From Rhizobium sp. R634 (lineage in GTDB: Bacteria > Pseudomonadota > Alphaproteobacteria > Rhizobiales > Rhizobiaceae): a stretch of 64,000 nucleotides of DNA. The stretch is taken from the NCBI RefSeq assembly GCF_002211305.1, contig NZ_LOKW01000010.1, positions 1 to 64,000 of the forward strand, given 5' to 3'. Below the pieces are notes generated by a model. That model saw only the letters and a list, made by a program, of their open reading frames with translations. It was not told the DNA's origin and did not search any database. The first letter of the stretch is position 1; each line of letters starts with the position of its first letter. Made by a program: the position numbers and the translations under genes. Below, piece by piece: positions 24,997 through 33,635 of the stretch.

Positions 24997-25722
24997 ATGA
25001 CTGACAGAAAGACCATCGCTCTCTTCGGCGCGGGCAGCGGGCTCGGCAGGTCGCTCGCCCTGCGTTTCGGCCGCGAAGGCTATCGCGTCGCGCTGGTTGC
25101 GCGCCGCGCCGGCCCGCTGGAGGAGCGCGTGGCCGAGCTTGCCGCAGCCGGCATCGAGGCGGCGGCATTCCCGGCCGATCTCACCGATCTCGCAGGGATC
25201 GCGCCGCTGGCGCGCGCGATCGAGGAACGGTTCGGCGCGATCGACGCCGCCGTCTATGCGCCGGTGCCGTCGGATGCCGGTTTCGTGCCGGCGGTGGAGC
25301 TCGATGGCGCAAAGCTCAGATCGATGGCCGATATCTTCACCTTCGCGCCGGTCGAGGTGTCGCATGCGGTGCTGCCCGGCATGCTGGCGCGCGGCGACGG
25401 CGCGGTCGTCATCGTCGGCGGACTCTCGGCCGTCGTCACCATCCCCGGGATGAGCGGTGTCGGCCCGCTGATGGCGGCGGCGCGCAACTACGCCTTCACG
25501 CTGAATGCCGAAGTCGCGGGGAAGGGCGTCCATGCCGGCACGGTGAATATCGGCGCCTTCCTCGACCGCTCGACCGGGCTCCGCGCCGCCACAGCCGGCG
25601 GCATGCCGCTCGACCCGAAATTTCTGGTGATCGACCCCGACGACGTCGCCGAGGAAATCTGGAGCCTCGTCACCCGCCGCGACCGGGCGGAAGTCATCCT
25701 GCCGCCGCTGCCGCAGGCTTGA
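24997..25722 (+). CDS. SDR-fold oxidoreductase-like protein lacking the YxxxK pair
   Basis: A 241-residue Rossmann protein with an intact cofactor loop (FGAGSGLGRSLALRFG, residues about 10-25) and SDR-like strands (VVIVGGLSAVVTIPG). Where classical members have Tyr-x-x-x-Lys before an AARNYAF-type helix, this one reads VGPLMAAARNYA, so Tyr and Lys appear as Val and Met. It may bind NAD(P) without classical catalysis. AAGGAG precedes the ATG. The gene is divergent from an HxlR regulator. Confidence 0.85.
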   Translation: MTDRKTIALFGAGSGLGRSLALRFGREGYRVALVARRAGPLEERVAELAAAGIEAAAFPADLTDLAGIAPLARAIEERFGAIDAAVYAPVPSDAGFVPAVELDGAKLRSMADIFTFAPVEVSHAVLPGMLARGDGAVVIVGGLSAVVTIPGMSGVGPLMAAARNYAFTLNAEVAGKGVHAGTVNIGAFLDRSTGLRAATAGGMPLDPKFLVIDPDDVAEEIWSLVTRRDRAEVILPPLPQA

Positions 25723-25790
25723 TCTGGGAGGGGCGGGGTTGGCCATTGCTTCCGGCACCTGTGGATGCCGGCGTGGTGCCCAACACCCGC

Positions 25791-25840
25791 CCCCGTCCTT
25801 CGAGGCTCCGGCCTATGGCCTGCGCACCTCAGGATGAGGG
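25791..25840. repeat. RIME-like palindrome
   Basis: CCCCGTCCTTCGAGG, inner stem GGCCTATGGCC, GCACCTCAGGATGAGG. Confidence 0.85.
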
Positions 25841-25956
25841 CTGATCGTTGTGCCACGTGGTTCCATGACTGGCCGGTGTGCTGTGTGGCTTCAGAGCTGG
25901 TCAGTGTGCCGCGCCGCTATAGATTGCGGCAAGATGAGCCGCGAACCTCTCTCCGA

Positions 25957-25997
25957 CCTCATTCTGAGGTGCCCCGAAGGGGCCTCAAAGGACGGGG
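25957..25997. repeat. RIME-like palindrome
   Basis: GACCTCATTCTGAGGTG, CCCCGAAGGGG inner stem, CCTCAAAGGACGGGGTC. Confidence 0.85.
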
Positions 25998-26101
25998 TCG
26001 GCCACCGTCTTTGAACCGGCTGCGCGGTGATTTTCTTGCGCGTGATGTCGGATCGGCCTTCGGCCAGGCGTCTTCAAGGCAGGCAGCTATGGAGAACGAT
26101 A

Positions 26102-26752
26102 ATGACCATTACCATCACCGCCTTTGAAAAATCGCCCGATCGCGGCAAGGGGCTGGCGCGGGACATGCGCGTGCGCTGGGCGCTGGAGGAGGTGGGCGAG
26201 CCCTATGAGGTTCGGCTCGTCTCGTTCAAGACAATGAGAGAGCCTGAGCATCTGGCGCTTCAGCCTTTCGGGCAGATCCCGACCTATGAGGAAGGCGATC
26301 TCGCGCTCTTCGAGTCCGGGGCGATCGTCTTCCATATCGCCGAGCGCCATCCGGGCCTGCTGCCGGAGGAGGTCAACGCCCGGGCGCGGGCGATCGCATG
26401 GATGTTTGCCGCCCTCAACACGATAGAGCCGCCGATCTTCGACCGCGCGCTTGCCACCATCCTGGAGCGCGACCAGCCCTGGTACGAGCAGCGCCTGCAG
26501 GCGCTGGAAACCACGATCCGCAAACGGCTGAACGATCTCTCCCGCCGCCTCGGCGATGCCGAGTGGCTGGACGGGGCTTTCAGCGCCGGCGACCTGCTGA
26601 TGGTGACGGTGCTGCTGAGGCTGAAAGGATCGCAACTGCTGGCGGACTATCCGAACCTTGCCGCCTATGTCGCGCGCGGCGAGGCGCGGCCTGCCTACAA
26701 GCGCGCTTTTGCCGCGCAGCTGGCGGTGTTTACGGCGGCGTCGGGCGGGTGA
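26102..26752 (+). CDS. Glutathione S-transferase family protein
   Basis: A 216-residue protein with a thioredoxin-like N-terminal domain (1-80) and an all-helical C-terminal domain (90-205). The cis-Pro and glutathione gamma-glutamyl site are clear: FGQIPTYEEGDLALFESGAI. The N-terminal ITAFEKSPDRGKGLARDMR shows no obvious catalytic Tyr or Cys, so Ser-type or non-classical chemistry is likely. GGAGA precedes ATG 26102; the frame back to 26027 is rejected. The second domain carries a normal N-capping box (DGAFSAGDLLMVTVL). Confidence 0.88.
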   Translation: MTITITAFEKSPDRGKGLARDMRVRWALEEVGEPYEVRLVSFKTMREPEHLALQPFGQIPTYEEGDLALFESGAIVFHIAERHPGLLPEEVNARARAIAWMFAALNTIEPPIFDRALATILERDQPWYEQRLQALETTIRKRLNDLSRRLGDAEWLDGAFSAGDLLMVTVLLRLKGSQLLADYPNLAAYVARGEARPAYKRAFAAQLAVFTAASGG

Positions 26753-26844
26753 GGGAGAGACAGGGCAGGCTTTGGTCGCTCCGGCTGAAAGCCTGTTGCC
26801 TGATCCAGCGGACATTCTGCTGGTCGGGTTCAAGCATCCCGGGC

Positions 26845-27276
26845 TCAATGACTGCCGGTGTCTTCGACGGGGTCGTGGCGCAGGAAACTAATCAATGTTT
26901 TGTGTGGCGGCTCGCGTACCTGTTCGCGACTGAGGAATGAAACTGACACAAAAATCACTTCGATCATCAGATCATGGAAAGAGATCAGCCAGAGCCGCGG
27001 CTTGAGAGCGCTCCATCTGGCCGTCTCCTCGCCGCCGACGATCTCATTGAAAGCCCATGGCTTCACCGGATATCTGCACGCCGCCAGGCCTTCGACATTC
27101 ATGGGCGTGATCCGAATATCGATAACGCCGCTGAACTTTAGAACGACATTGCTGCTTCCCGTCCGGTCAGCGGCTTCATAACAAAGCAGAGCATCTTCGC
27201 CATCGAAGAAAACCGCCGGATTTGCGGATGTTGCTATCTCAGGAAAAGCCTCCCGGGGATTTGATACCTGCACCAT
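26845..27276 (-). CDS. Hypothetical 143-residue protein
   Basis: A soluble protein with no signal peptide and no family I recognise. It reads like a real protein (VFFDGEDALLCYEAADRTG, then VVLKFSGVIDIRITPMNVEG, both beta-rich). It resembles small ligand- or immunity-type proteins only in size. No strong ribosome site is seen before ATG 27276. It is convergent with the GST gene. Confidence 0.6.
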   Translation of the reverse strand: MVQVSNPREAFPEIATSANPAVFFDGEDALLCYEAADRTGSSNVVLKFSGVIDIRITPMNVEGLAACRYPVKPWAFNEIVGGEETARWSALKPRLWLISFHDLMIEVIFVSVSFLSREQVREPPHKTLISFLRHDPVEDTGSH

Positions 27277-27488
27277 GCACTGCTACCCGCGCGGTTAAAT
27301 GTCGATGCAGGGTTCGGGCCGTTTTCCTGCATTGTCAAGAAGATCCATGGTGCATGTGGCGTGACTGCCGCGCGCGTGACAGGGCGAAGCCGTGTGCGGG
27401 CGCGGGTGTTTCCTCGCATTTTATCGATCGGATTCAATGATTTGAAGAAGTTGTGTGGTGTGTTGCCGCTTCGAAGCAGGGGGTTGCA

Positions 27489-28022
27489 ATGCTGGAGAGT
27501 TTATTCACGTTTCGCGGGCGCCTGAGGAGGCTGCAATATCTGGCCGTGTGCGTGGCCACCACTCTCGTCATAGGCGGCATCATCGGCGGCGGCTTGTGGA
27601 TCATGAAGTCATCGCTCGGAGGCCGGCAGGGCATGGGGGCGGGTGCGATGTTTCTCATCCTGGGGATCATGCTATTGCCGGCTTTTTGGATAAGCTTCAG
27701 CACCCAGGCGGCTCGAGTCCGCGACATAGGCTGGGACCCGCGTATCCTTATCACGGCCTCCATCGCGATCAATGCCATCGCATATCTTGCCCCGCTGCTG
27801 ATCCCTGATGGGACGACGGTGGACATCATCTCCAAGCTAGTGAAGGCCACGAACTTCGGCTACGGGCTCACTCTGCTCCTGCTGCCGAGCAATTATCATG
27901 TCCCGGACTCTCCTTCCTTCGATCCGCCACGCGTTTCGAAGCCTTCGGGCAGGGTTGAAATCCCTGCGGCGCCTCGCCCGCAAGGCCGCGGCGGGGCCAC
28001 CTTTGGCCGTAGGGGCCTGTAG
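27489..28022 (+). CDS. DUF805 family membrane protein
   Basis: A 177-residue inner-membrane protein. Residues 1-140 fit DUF805: FTFRGRLRRLQYLAVCVATT at the start, then four hydrophobic helices and the RVRDIGWDPR motif. The C-terminal 40 residues (after LLLPSNYHVP) are Pro/Arg-rich and encoded by GC-rich palindromic DNA that looks like a repeat read through, so the native end may have been replaced. Start ATG 27489 follows GCAGGGGG. Function unknown. Confidence 0.8.
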   Translation: MLESLFTFRGRLRRLQYLAVCVATTLVIGGIIGGGLWIMKSSLGGRQGMGAGAMFLILGIMLLPAFWISFSTQAARVRDIGWDPRILITASIAINAIAYLAPLLIPDGTTVDIISKLVKATNFGYGLTLLLLPSNYHVPDSPSFDPPRVSKPSGRVEIPAAPRPQGRGGATFGRRGL

Positions 28023-28165
28023 CGCTCTTCAGTTGCGCGCCCGAGCGCAAAGGAAAGGCGAAGACCCATGTGCCGCCTGGCAAGCCGACATATTCATGGC
28101 GGCTCCGGCTGCGGAGTGATATCGAGACGGAAACCTTTCCGCATTCCGTTTCGATCGAGACCAGC

Positions 28166-28825
28166 ATGGCGAACGCTTCGACTTTTCTCACCTTTCTCCT
28201 TGCGCTGACGGTGCTGCAGATCACGCCGGGGCCGGACATGATGCTGATCATGGCGCGGGGTGTCGGGCAGGGGCGCAGGACCGCGCTGCTGGCGGTGTTC
28301 GGCATGATATTCGTTTCCGGCACCGTGCAGGTCGGGTTGCTGGTGCTCGGGCTTGCCTCGCTGCTCGGCGCCTATCCCGCCGCGCTGATGGTGCTGCAAT
28401 GGGCGGGTGCGGTCTACCTCATCTATCTCGGCGGCAGGATGATATGGACGAGCTTCGGCAAGCATGCCGGCGCGGTCAAGGTCAGGCCGGCATCGGGCTG
28501 GTCGGCGGTGCGCGAGGGCGCGATCAACAATCTGACCAATCCCAAATCGCTGCTCTTCATGTTCGCCTTCCTGCCGCAGTTCGTCGATCCCTCGGCGGGG
28601 CCGGTGTGGCTGCAGCTTCTTATTCTCGGCTCGATCCAGAAGCTGATGGGGCTGCTGTCGCTGGGATCCGTCGCGCTGGCGGCCGGATCGGTTGGCCATT
28701 TTCTCTATCGCTGGCCGCGGCTGCTGGCATGGCAGGAGCGGTTCACCGGCCTGGTGATGATCGGGCTTGGCATCAGGCTTCTGCTGACGGGGCATTCCGG
28801 CCCGGCTCCGGCGGCGGCCAGATAG
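28166..28825 (+). CDS. LysE/RhtB-family amino acid exporter
   Basis: A 219-residue membrane protein with six predicted helices. The family signature is at the N-terminus (LQITPGPDMMLIMARGVGQG) and in loop 4 (INNLTNPKSLLFMFAFLPQF). Members export lysine, threonine, homoserine lactone or other small molecules by proton exchange; the substrate here is not known. Start 28166 is chosen because the family begins about 15 residues before TPGPD; the frame back to 28070 reads unlike protein. Confidence 0.9.
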   Translation: MANASTFLTFLLALTVLQITPGPDMMLIMARGVGQGRRTALLAVFGMIFVSGTVQVGLLVLGLASLLGAYPAALMVLQWAGAVYLIYLGGRMIWTSFGKHAGAVKVRPASGWSAVREGAINNLTNPKSLLFMFAFLPQFVDPSAGPVWLQLLILGSIQKLMGLLSLGSVALAAGSVGHFLYRWPRLLAWQERFTGLVMIGLGIRLLLTGHSGPAPAAAR

Positions 28826-28931
28826 GGCAGGTCAGGGTGTCTCAAGGGGCAGTGTGACCGCCGTTGATTGACGCCGGATCGCTTGGCGATCTTTCAATCC
28901 GGATTGGATATTTTCGGCTGTCGGACATATT

Positions 28932-29141
28932 GTGCGGCTGGTGCTCGTGGGATTGGAGCCTTCGGTGGAGGATGAGCGCAAAGAGGTGCAGCGGAATTCC
29001 GAAGAGGAATGGCTGAAGTTTGCGTGCCCCAGGCTCTATCCCTGGCGGCAATCCTGGAAAGAGCTTCGATATACCTGGCCCGATAAGGGTAAGCCGTCTG
29101 TTTCCGAGGATGGCGAAGGCGAGCCCGAGGGGCTGAAATAA
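28932..29141 (+). CDS. Doubtful small ORF
   Basis: A GTG-started frame of 69 residues, charged and Trp-containing (YPWRQSWKELRYTWPDKG), in an otherwise empty 640-base gap. There is no clear ribosome site and a competing frame of equal length runs on the other strand. It may be a gene remnant. Listed only because the gap holds nothing better before the RIME-like cluster. Confidence 0.2.
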   Translation: MRLVLVGLEPSVEDERKEVQRNSEEEWLKFACPRLYPWRQSWKELRYTWPDKGKPSVSEDGEGEPEGLK

Positions 29142-29161
29142 GTCGAGCAGTTCAGAGTGAG

Positions 29162-29202
29162 CCTCATCCTGAAGTGCCCTACAGGGGCCTCGAAGGACGA
29201 GC
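29162..29202. repeat. RIME-like palindrome
   Basis: CCTCATCCTGAAGTG, CCCTACAGGGG inner stem, CCTCGAAGGACGAG. Confidence 0.8.
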
Positions 29203-29217
29203 CGGGCTTGGCGGCGG

Positions 29218-29312
29218 TATGGATGCGAGGAGCGGTGTTGGCGCGTGTCCTTCGAGGCTCCGGCCTATCGGCCTGCGCGCCTCAGGATGAGGAGCGTTGG
29301 AGGATGCCGCGC
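29218..29312. repeat. RIME-like palindrome inside a relative of the 22263 duplication
   Basis: The hairpin is at 29246-29292 (inner stem GGCCTATCGGCC). The flanks GGAGCGG...TTGGCGCG before it and GTTGGAGGATGCCGCG after it match the 22263/22512 duplication units. Confidence 0.8.
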
Positions 29313-29351
29313 TGTGGTGGGCGTCGCGGCGTGTCGCGCAAGGCCCAGAGA

Positions 29352-29393
29352 GCCTTATCCTGAAGTGCCCCGCAGGGGCCTCGAAGGACGGGG
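29352..29393. repeat. RIME-like palindrome
   Basis: GCCTTATCCTGAAGTG, CCCCGCAGGGG inner stem, CCTCGAAGGACGGGG; 70 bases before the EEP-family gene. Confidence 0.8.
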
Positions 29394-29465
29394 CGGGTGC
29401 GCGGGCGGGAACCTATCGGCCCGTCGCTGCTTTAACCTGCATTCCCACAGAACAGGTTCGAAGCC

Positions 29466-30302
29466 ATGCGTGTGCGTGTCGTCACGTTGAATGTCTGGAA
29501 TGTCGAAGGTGATATCAGGCGGCATGAGGTCATCAATCGGGAGCTTCGCCGGCTGAAGCCCGATCTCTTGGCCTTGCAGGAAGTCATTCAGACGCCGGAG
29601 AGGAAGAGCCTCGATACGATCGTCGAGGGGCTCGGCATGCAGGTGACGCACCAGCAGGAGCTGCAGGCTTTCCAGCCGCCTTTTTCCGATCGCTACGGCG
29701 GCACGGCGATTGCGACGCGTTTGCCGCATAGCGTCGTCGAAGTGCTCGATCCGAGAATTCCGCAGGCGCCCGACGTGCCCTGGGCCAGCCTTGCCGCGAT
29801 CGTCGATCTCGGCGAAGTCGGCCGCCTGCTTTTCATCGCCACGACGGCGGCCTGGCGCCCGGCGGCGGAGGCTGCGCGCGAGCGGCATGCGGTGGCGCTC
29901 AGCGAACTCGACGCCAGGCACCGGCAGGCGCTGCCGACAGTGATCGCCGGCGATCTCAATGCCGGGCCGGAAGCCGCATCGATACGCTTCCTCACCGGCC
30001 GGCAGTCGCTCGCGGGCCAGAGCGTCTGTTACCACGACGCCTGGGAGAGGGCCGGCAGCGGCGCCGGCGAAACCTGGACGGATGAGAACCCCAATGCCCG
30101 GGCAGGCGCCGGGCAGATCATCGGCCAGAAGAATTATGGCAAGCGGTTCGACTATGTGCTGGTCGGATCGTGGGATGCGCATCCGAAGGGCCGGGCGGAG
30201 ATCCTGACGGCCGAGCGCGTCTTCGACCGGCCGGTGGAGGGGCTATGGCCGAGCGATCATTATGGGGTGATGGCCGATATCGATGTCGGGTTGAATGCGT
30301 GA
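29466..30302 (+). CDS. Endonuclease/exonuclease/phosphatase (EEP) family protein
   Basis: A 278-residue Mg2+-dependent phosphohydrolase of the DNase I-like fold. All family motifs are in order: TLNVWN (7-12), LLALQEV (34-40), the metal-binding VIAGDLNAGPEA block (about 157-168) and the terminal WPSDHYGVMADI with catalytic Asp-His. Substrates range from DNA to phospholipids and inositol phosphates, so the role cannot be fixed. No signal peptide is seen. The frame ends at 30302 with a normal C-terminus. Confidence 0.9.
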   Translation: MRVRVVTLNVWNVEGDIRRHEVINRELRRLKPDLLALQEVIQTPERKSLDTIVEGLGMQVTHQQELQAFQPPFSDRYGGTAIATRLPHSVVEVLDPRIPQAPDVPWASLAAIVDLGEVGRLLFIATTAAWRPAAEAARERHAVALSELDARHRQALPTVIAGDLNAGPEAASIRFLTGRQSLAGQSVCYHDAWERAGSGAGETWTDENPNARAGAGQIIGQKNYGKRFDYVLVGSWDAHPKGRAEILTAERVFDRPVEGLWPSDHYGVMADIDVGLNA

Positions 30303-30880
30303 AGCGGCTTTGCCCGTCGGCGAAAGTTGCTGCAACCTGGGGAAAAAAATCGTCGGACCGCAACCGTCAAAATCGGGGGGAAGCCCGGCATACGCAAACG
30401 CACAACTCTAATTGCCAGGCTTCCTCCGCGCCCTTTCGAAAGGGCAGCCCGATCTTAAATCATTCTGAGATTAGAGCTAGTTGGACCAAAGTCCCAACAG
30501 GCAGTTGCAGAACGGTGGCATCGGGGTCGCGATGCGCGGTTGGCGGGTGGAGAGATCACGGGTTGTAGCGTGCGGTAACATTTCGTATGGGCGGCGGAAG
30601 GGTGGAAATGCCGTGTCAGCTGCTGCCGGCATCGGCCTTGAGTTCATTCACCGCGCGGACGCGCGGTGGCTGGATTCCTGTGACGAGCACAGGAATGAGG
30701 AGGAGAGGACGTGCCGTGGTCGCACGGCAGGTCGCTGGAGGTACCACTGGTCCCGAGTTCACTCACTGTGCAGACGTCAGTTGTGTGAAACAGGCATTCG
30801 TGCGGAGAAACCAAACTTGTTCTTCGCGATCTCTGATACAAGCACGAGCGAAGCAATTTTCCGACAGCAGGAGCGGCGTC
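30303..30880. other. Intergenic region, mostly unassigned
   Basis: Carries one arm of the TCATTCCTGTG element (30650-30706) with an adjoining GCGCGGACGCGCGG palindrome. No gene supported: frames that run through it in phase with the DUF1330 gene read through the repeat and lack a start. About 30330-30480 is plain sequence with nothing recognised. Confidence 0.55.
30650..30706. repeat. Partial copy of the TCATTCCTGTG element
   Basis: CGCGCGGACGCGCGG followed by CTGGATTCCTGTGACGAGCA and CAGGAATGAGGA, equal to the right half of 17079-17215. Confidence 0.85.
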
Positions 30881-31174
30881 ATGAAGGGGTACTGGCTTAT
30901 CATCGGAAAGGAAATTTCCGACCAGGAAGCGCAACGCGAATATGGCAAGCTGTGGAAGCCGATCGGCGAAAAATACAATGCGCGCATCAATCCTCTTGAA
31001 GTTCCGCCTGCGCTGAAGGAAGCGCGGGATGCACATCGGGTAACGATCGTCGAATTTCCCTCATACGAGCTTGCCACAGCTTGTTACGATGACCCCGCCT
31101 ATCAGGAAGCCTGCCGCTTTGCCCTGCGGGCTTCCAATCGCGAACTTCTTATCCTGAAGGGGGAGCTGGCTTAG
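30881..31174 (+). CDS. DUF1330 family protein
   Basis: A 97-residue ferredoxin-like alpha/beta-barrel (dimeric) protein. It starts MKGYWLIIGKEISDQEAQRE and shows the IVEFPSYELATACYDDPAYQ block that defines DUF1330, the region lining the putative active site. The biochemical role of the family is unknown. GCAGGAG lies eight bases before ATG 30881, which excludes the longer frame from 30587. Confidence 0.88.
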   Translation: MKGYWLIIGKEISDQEAQREYGKLWKPIGEKYNARINPLEVPPALKEARDAHRVTIVEFPSYELATACYDDPAYQEACRFALRASNRELLILKGELA

Positions 31175-31198
31175 GCATCAGGGGTCGGCAAGCCCATG

Positions 31199-32008
31199 TC
31201 AGTAGAAGTCCGAGCGGAGGGACCAGCCGGTCGGGGTTCGGAACAGGTAAACCGATCCGGCATCGCCGACATAGAGGCGGCCTTTGTCGGTGCTGTCGAT
31301 CTGGAGGCAGAACGCGCTGTCGGCGGGGCGGTTTTCGCCCTGGATCCAGGTCGGCCAGCCGCCGAGTTTGACGGGGCATGTCTGGCGGTGCTTGCCTATT
31401 TCCTTCGCGTAGCGGCTTTCGAAGAACCATTCGTCACGGTTGGATCGCGCCACGCGGTCCGGGAGTTCGAAGGCGATGTCGTCCCAGCTCGGCTGCTCCA
31501 AGGCGCTTGCGCGCCATAGAACCGGGAAGGTCGGCAGGGCGGAGCTTTCCCGGTAGCCGGGGCCGATCGGCACGAGGCCGGCGATGGCGCGATAGGTGCG
31601 GATGGCAAAGCCCCGGCCGTTCTCGGCATCGTGAAGCGGGATGTCGCCAAGGTCGATCCAGATGGTGACGAGGGCGATGCCGGAAAAGGCGGGCAAGGCC
31701 TCGGGCAGTTCATCCAGCCGGATCTGCAGCAGCGGATGCAGAGGCCGGCCCGAGGTTTGGCAGACGGGTACCGTCTCGCCTTCCGCGCCGAGGAAGTTTC
31801 CGCCCCACCAGCTCATGGCGCGGTTGTCTTTCTCGGGACGCTCGCCGCCGATTTCGCCGAAGACGGCGGGGCGGAGCATCTGCTGGAGCGTCAGAAGGGC
31901 GGACTGCATCTCCGCCTCGCTCGGCGCGCCGTCATTATCGGCGCGATCCGGTTCGTCCCGGCGCTTGCGGACGCCCAGCATCGATTTCAGCGAGTCCAGC
32001 AAATTCAT
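31199..32008 (-). CDS. DUF1963 (YwqG-like) family protein
   Basis: A 269-residue cytoplasmic protein. The DUF1963 hallmarks are present: SWWGGNFLG, the QIRLDELPEALPAF block and KLGGWPTWIQGEN near residue 220, with a terminal GDAGSVYLFR strand. The family has no established reaction. It begins 19 bases downstream of the second ABC permease on the same strand and probably belongs to that operon. An N-terminal 35-residue charged extension (VRKRRDEPDRADNDG) precedes the domain. Confidence 0.8.
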   Translation of the reverse strand: MNLLDSLKSMLGVRKRRDEPDRADNDGAPSEAEMQSALLTLQQMLRPAVFGEIGGERPEKDNRAMSWWGGNFLGAEGETVPVCQTSGRPLHPLLQIRLDELPEALPAFSGIALVTIWIDLGDIPLHDAENGRGFAIRTYRAIAGLVPIGPGYRESSALPTFPVLWRASALEQPSWDDIAFELPDRVARSNRDEWFFESRYAKEIGKHRQTCPVKLGGWPTWIQGENRPADSAFCLQIDSTDKGRLYVGDAGSVYLFRTPTGWSLRSDFY

Positions 32009-32027
32009 GTCACGCGGCTTTCGTCTG

Positions 32028-32831
32028 TCATCCCCCGGCGCCCTGGTATTTGCTGTTGGCGTAGCGCCAGTAGGCCATGGCGAGCAGTGCCCAGAGCGGG
32101 CCGGCGAGGAGGGAGGCTGGGGCGGCCAGGGGGCCGAGGATGGGGATGGGTTTGCCGAGCAGGGCGCCGACCGGCACCGAGCTGGTCAGCGCCAGCGGCA
32201 CGGCGGTGAGCAGGGTGAGCTGGATGGGGCCGGGGAAGATGTTCAGCGGGTAGCGCATCAATTCCCAGAAGCCGAAGAAGATCGAGAAGAGATGGTTGGA
32301 GCGCACCCAGATCAGCGCCGTGGCGCCGATCATGGTGATGAGGGCCGCGGTCAGCAGCGTGGCGCTGAGAAGCGCGGCGACGAAGAAGAGTGCGGCGGGG
32401 AGCGTCCAGGCGAAATCGACCGAGAGAATGGCCCAGGCCATCAGCGGCAGGGCGAGGATGATGTGACCGGCATAGCCGATGTTGAGGCCGGAAAAGATCA
32501 GATAGACCCAGGGGCTGAAGGGCTTGACCAGCAGCGCATCGTAAGTGCCGAGGCGCACCTGCTCCTCGAGGTCGCGCAGCTGGGTGAAGCTCATCGCCGC
32601 ACCGAGCGAATAGGCGAGCAGCTGGAAGCTGTAGAGCAAGGCGAGCTCGGACCATGTCCAGCCGCCCAGCGTATCGAAGCGGGAAAGCAGGATGCTGATC
32701 GTGGCGAAGACGCTGCCATAGGAGAGGATCTGGGCGAAGCGATCGAGCCAGAAGGCGCCGCGATATTCCATCTGCGAGCGGATGAACATGCGCACCAAGA
32801 GCGGAATGACGCGGATGTGGTGGAGGATCAC
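32028..32831 (-). CDS. ABC-2 type exporter permease (DUF990-like), second subunit
   Basis: A 267-residue inner-membrane protein with about six helices, the partner of the permease just upstream (three bases between genes). It carries the FTQLRDLEEQVRLGTYDALL coupling region and the NIFPGPIQLTLLTAVPLAL segment typical of the uncharacterised two-permease ABC-2 exporters. The substrate is unknown. Together with the ATPase it should form a heterodimeric exporter. Confidence 0.88.
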   Translation of the reverse strand: MILHHIRVIPLLVRMFIRSQMEYRGAFWLDRFAQILSYGSVFATISILLSRFDTLGGWTWSELALLYSFQLLAYSLGAAMSFTQLRDLEEQVRLGTYDALLVKPFSPWVYLIFSGLNIGYAGHIILALPLMAWAILSVDFAWTLPAALFFVAALLSATLLTAALITMIGATALIWVRSNHLFSIFFGFWELMRYPLNIFPGPIQLTLLTAVPLALTSSVPVGALLGKPIPILGPLAAPASLLAGPLWALLAMAYWRYANSKYQGAGG

Positions 32832-32834
32832 GGC

Positions 32835-33635
32835 TCAGCCTCCCTGCACGGTGATGCGGGTGGAAGCGCAGCGCCAGAGCCAGAGCACGCCCGCGAGGAA
32901 AACGCCGGCCCAGGCGAGGCCGAGGCCGAAATGCAGCCAGATATCGGCTGGGGAGAGCCGGCCGAGATAGACGGCATTGGGATAATAGACCACCCAGGCG
33001 AAGGGCAGGTGGCGGGCGATCGTGGCGAGCGGCTCGGGGAAGAACCAGAAGGGCACCAACAGGCCGGAGAACAATTGCAGCAGGGCGCCGAGGATCCAGT
33101 CCAGCGAGAAGCTCGTCATCAGCCAAAAGGCGATGAGCCCGCACAGCGCCGACATCAGGAAGATCAGCATGAAGGAGAGCGCCCAGAAGGCGAGGAACAT
33201 GGCGCCGTCGAACAGGCTTGCCGGCGGCAGCATGCCGTAAAACAGGGCGGTGACGACGATGGTCGGGATCACCTGGGTCAGCAGCCGATAGGAGAAGGAG
33301 CCGCTTTCATTGGCGAAGAGATAGAGCGGATAGGAAATGGGCTTCAGCAGCCAGACTGCGATATCGCCCGATTTCAGCGAGCGGCCGATCTCGTTGATCA
33401 CCCGCTCCGGCCGGGTGGCGCCCATCACCGCGCCGCCGAGCAGGGCATAGGTCACCATCTGCTGCAGCGAGACGCCGTCGACGACGCTGCTGCCGATGCC
33501 GGCGAAGGCGGCGAGCCAGATGGCGACGCGGGCGAAGACCTGCACCAGCTTGCCGAAGATATTGGCCCAGACCTCGTTGCGATAGGCGAGCTGCGCATGG
33601 AAAGAGCTTCGCGCGAAGGCGAGGTAAGCGCTCAT
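32835..33635 (-). CDS. ABC-2 type exporter permease, first subunit
   Basis: A 266-residue membrane protein with six predicted helices; the cytoplasmic loop VINEIGRSLKSGDIAVWLLK is the expected contact with the ATPase. Its start overlaps the ATPase stop by four bases (ATGA type at 33632-33635), showing translational coupling. Sequence style matches the DUF990 permeases found with ATPases of the daunorubicin-exporter type. Substrate unknown. Confidence 0.88.
   Translation of the reverse strand: MSAYLAFARSSFHAQLAYRNEVWANIFGKLVQVFARVAIWLAAFAGIGSSVVDGVSLQQMVTYALLGGAVMGATRPERVINEIGRSLKSGDIAVWLLKPISYPLYLFANESGSFSYRLLTQVIPTIVVTALFYGMLPPASLFDGAMFLAFWALSFMLIFLMSALCGLIAFWLMTSFSLDWILGALLQLFSGLLVPFWFFPEPLATIARHLPFAWVVYYPNAVYLGRLSPADIWLHFGLGLAWAGVFLAGVLWLWRCASTRITVQGG

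Larger units (their letters stand above)
25723..26101. other. Intergenic region with two RIME-like elements
   Basis: Hairpins at 25791-25840 and 25957-25997, with a stretch between them carrying repeated GTGCCRCG-type motifs as seen near 8055-8145. The GST leader begins about 26030. No gene supported. Confidence 0.6.

Noticed and set aside
30303..30880. Possible RNA gene in the gap before DUF1330
   Set aside because: No tRNA-like cloverleaf or convincing promoter-terminator pair; the only structure is a known repeat arm.
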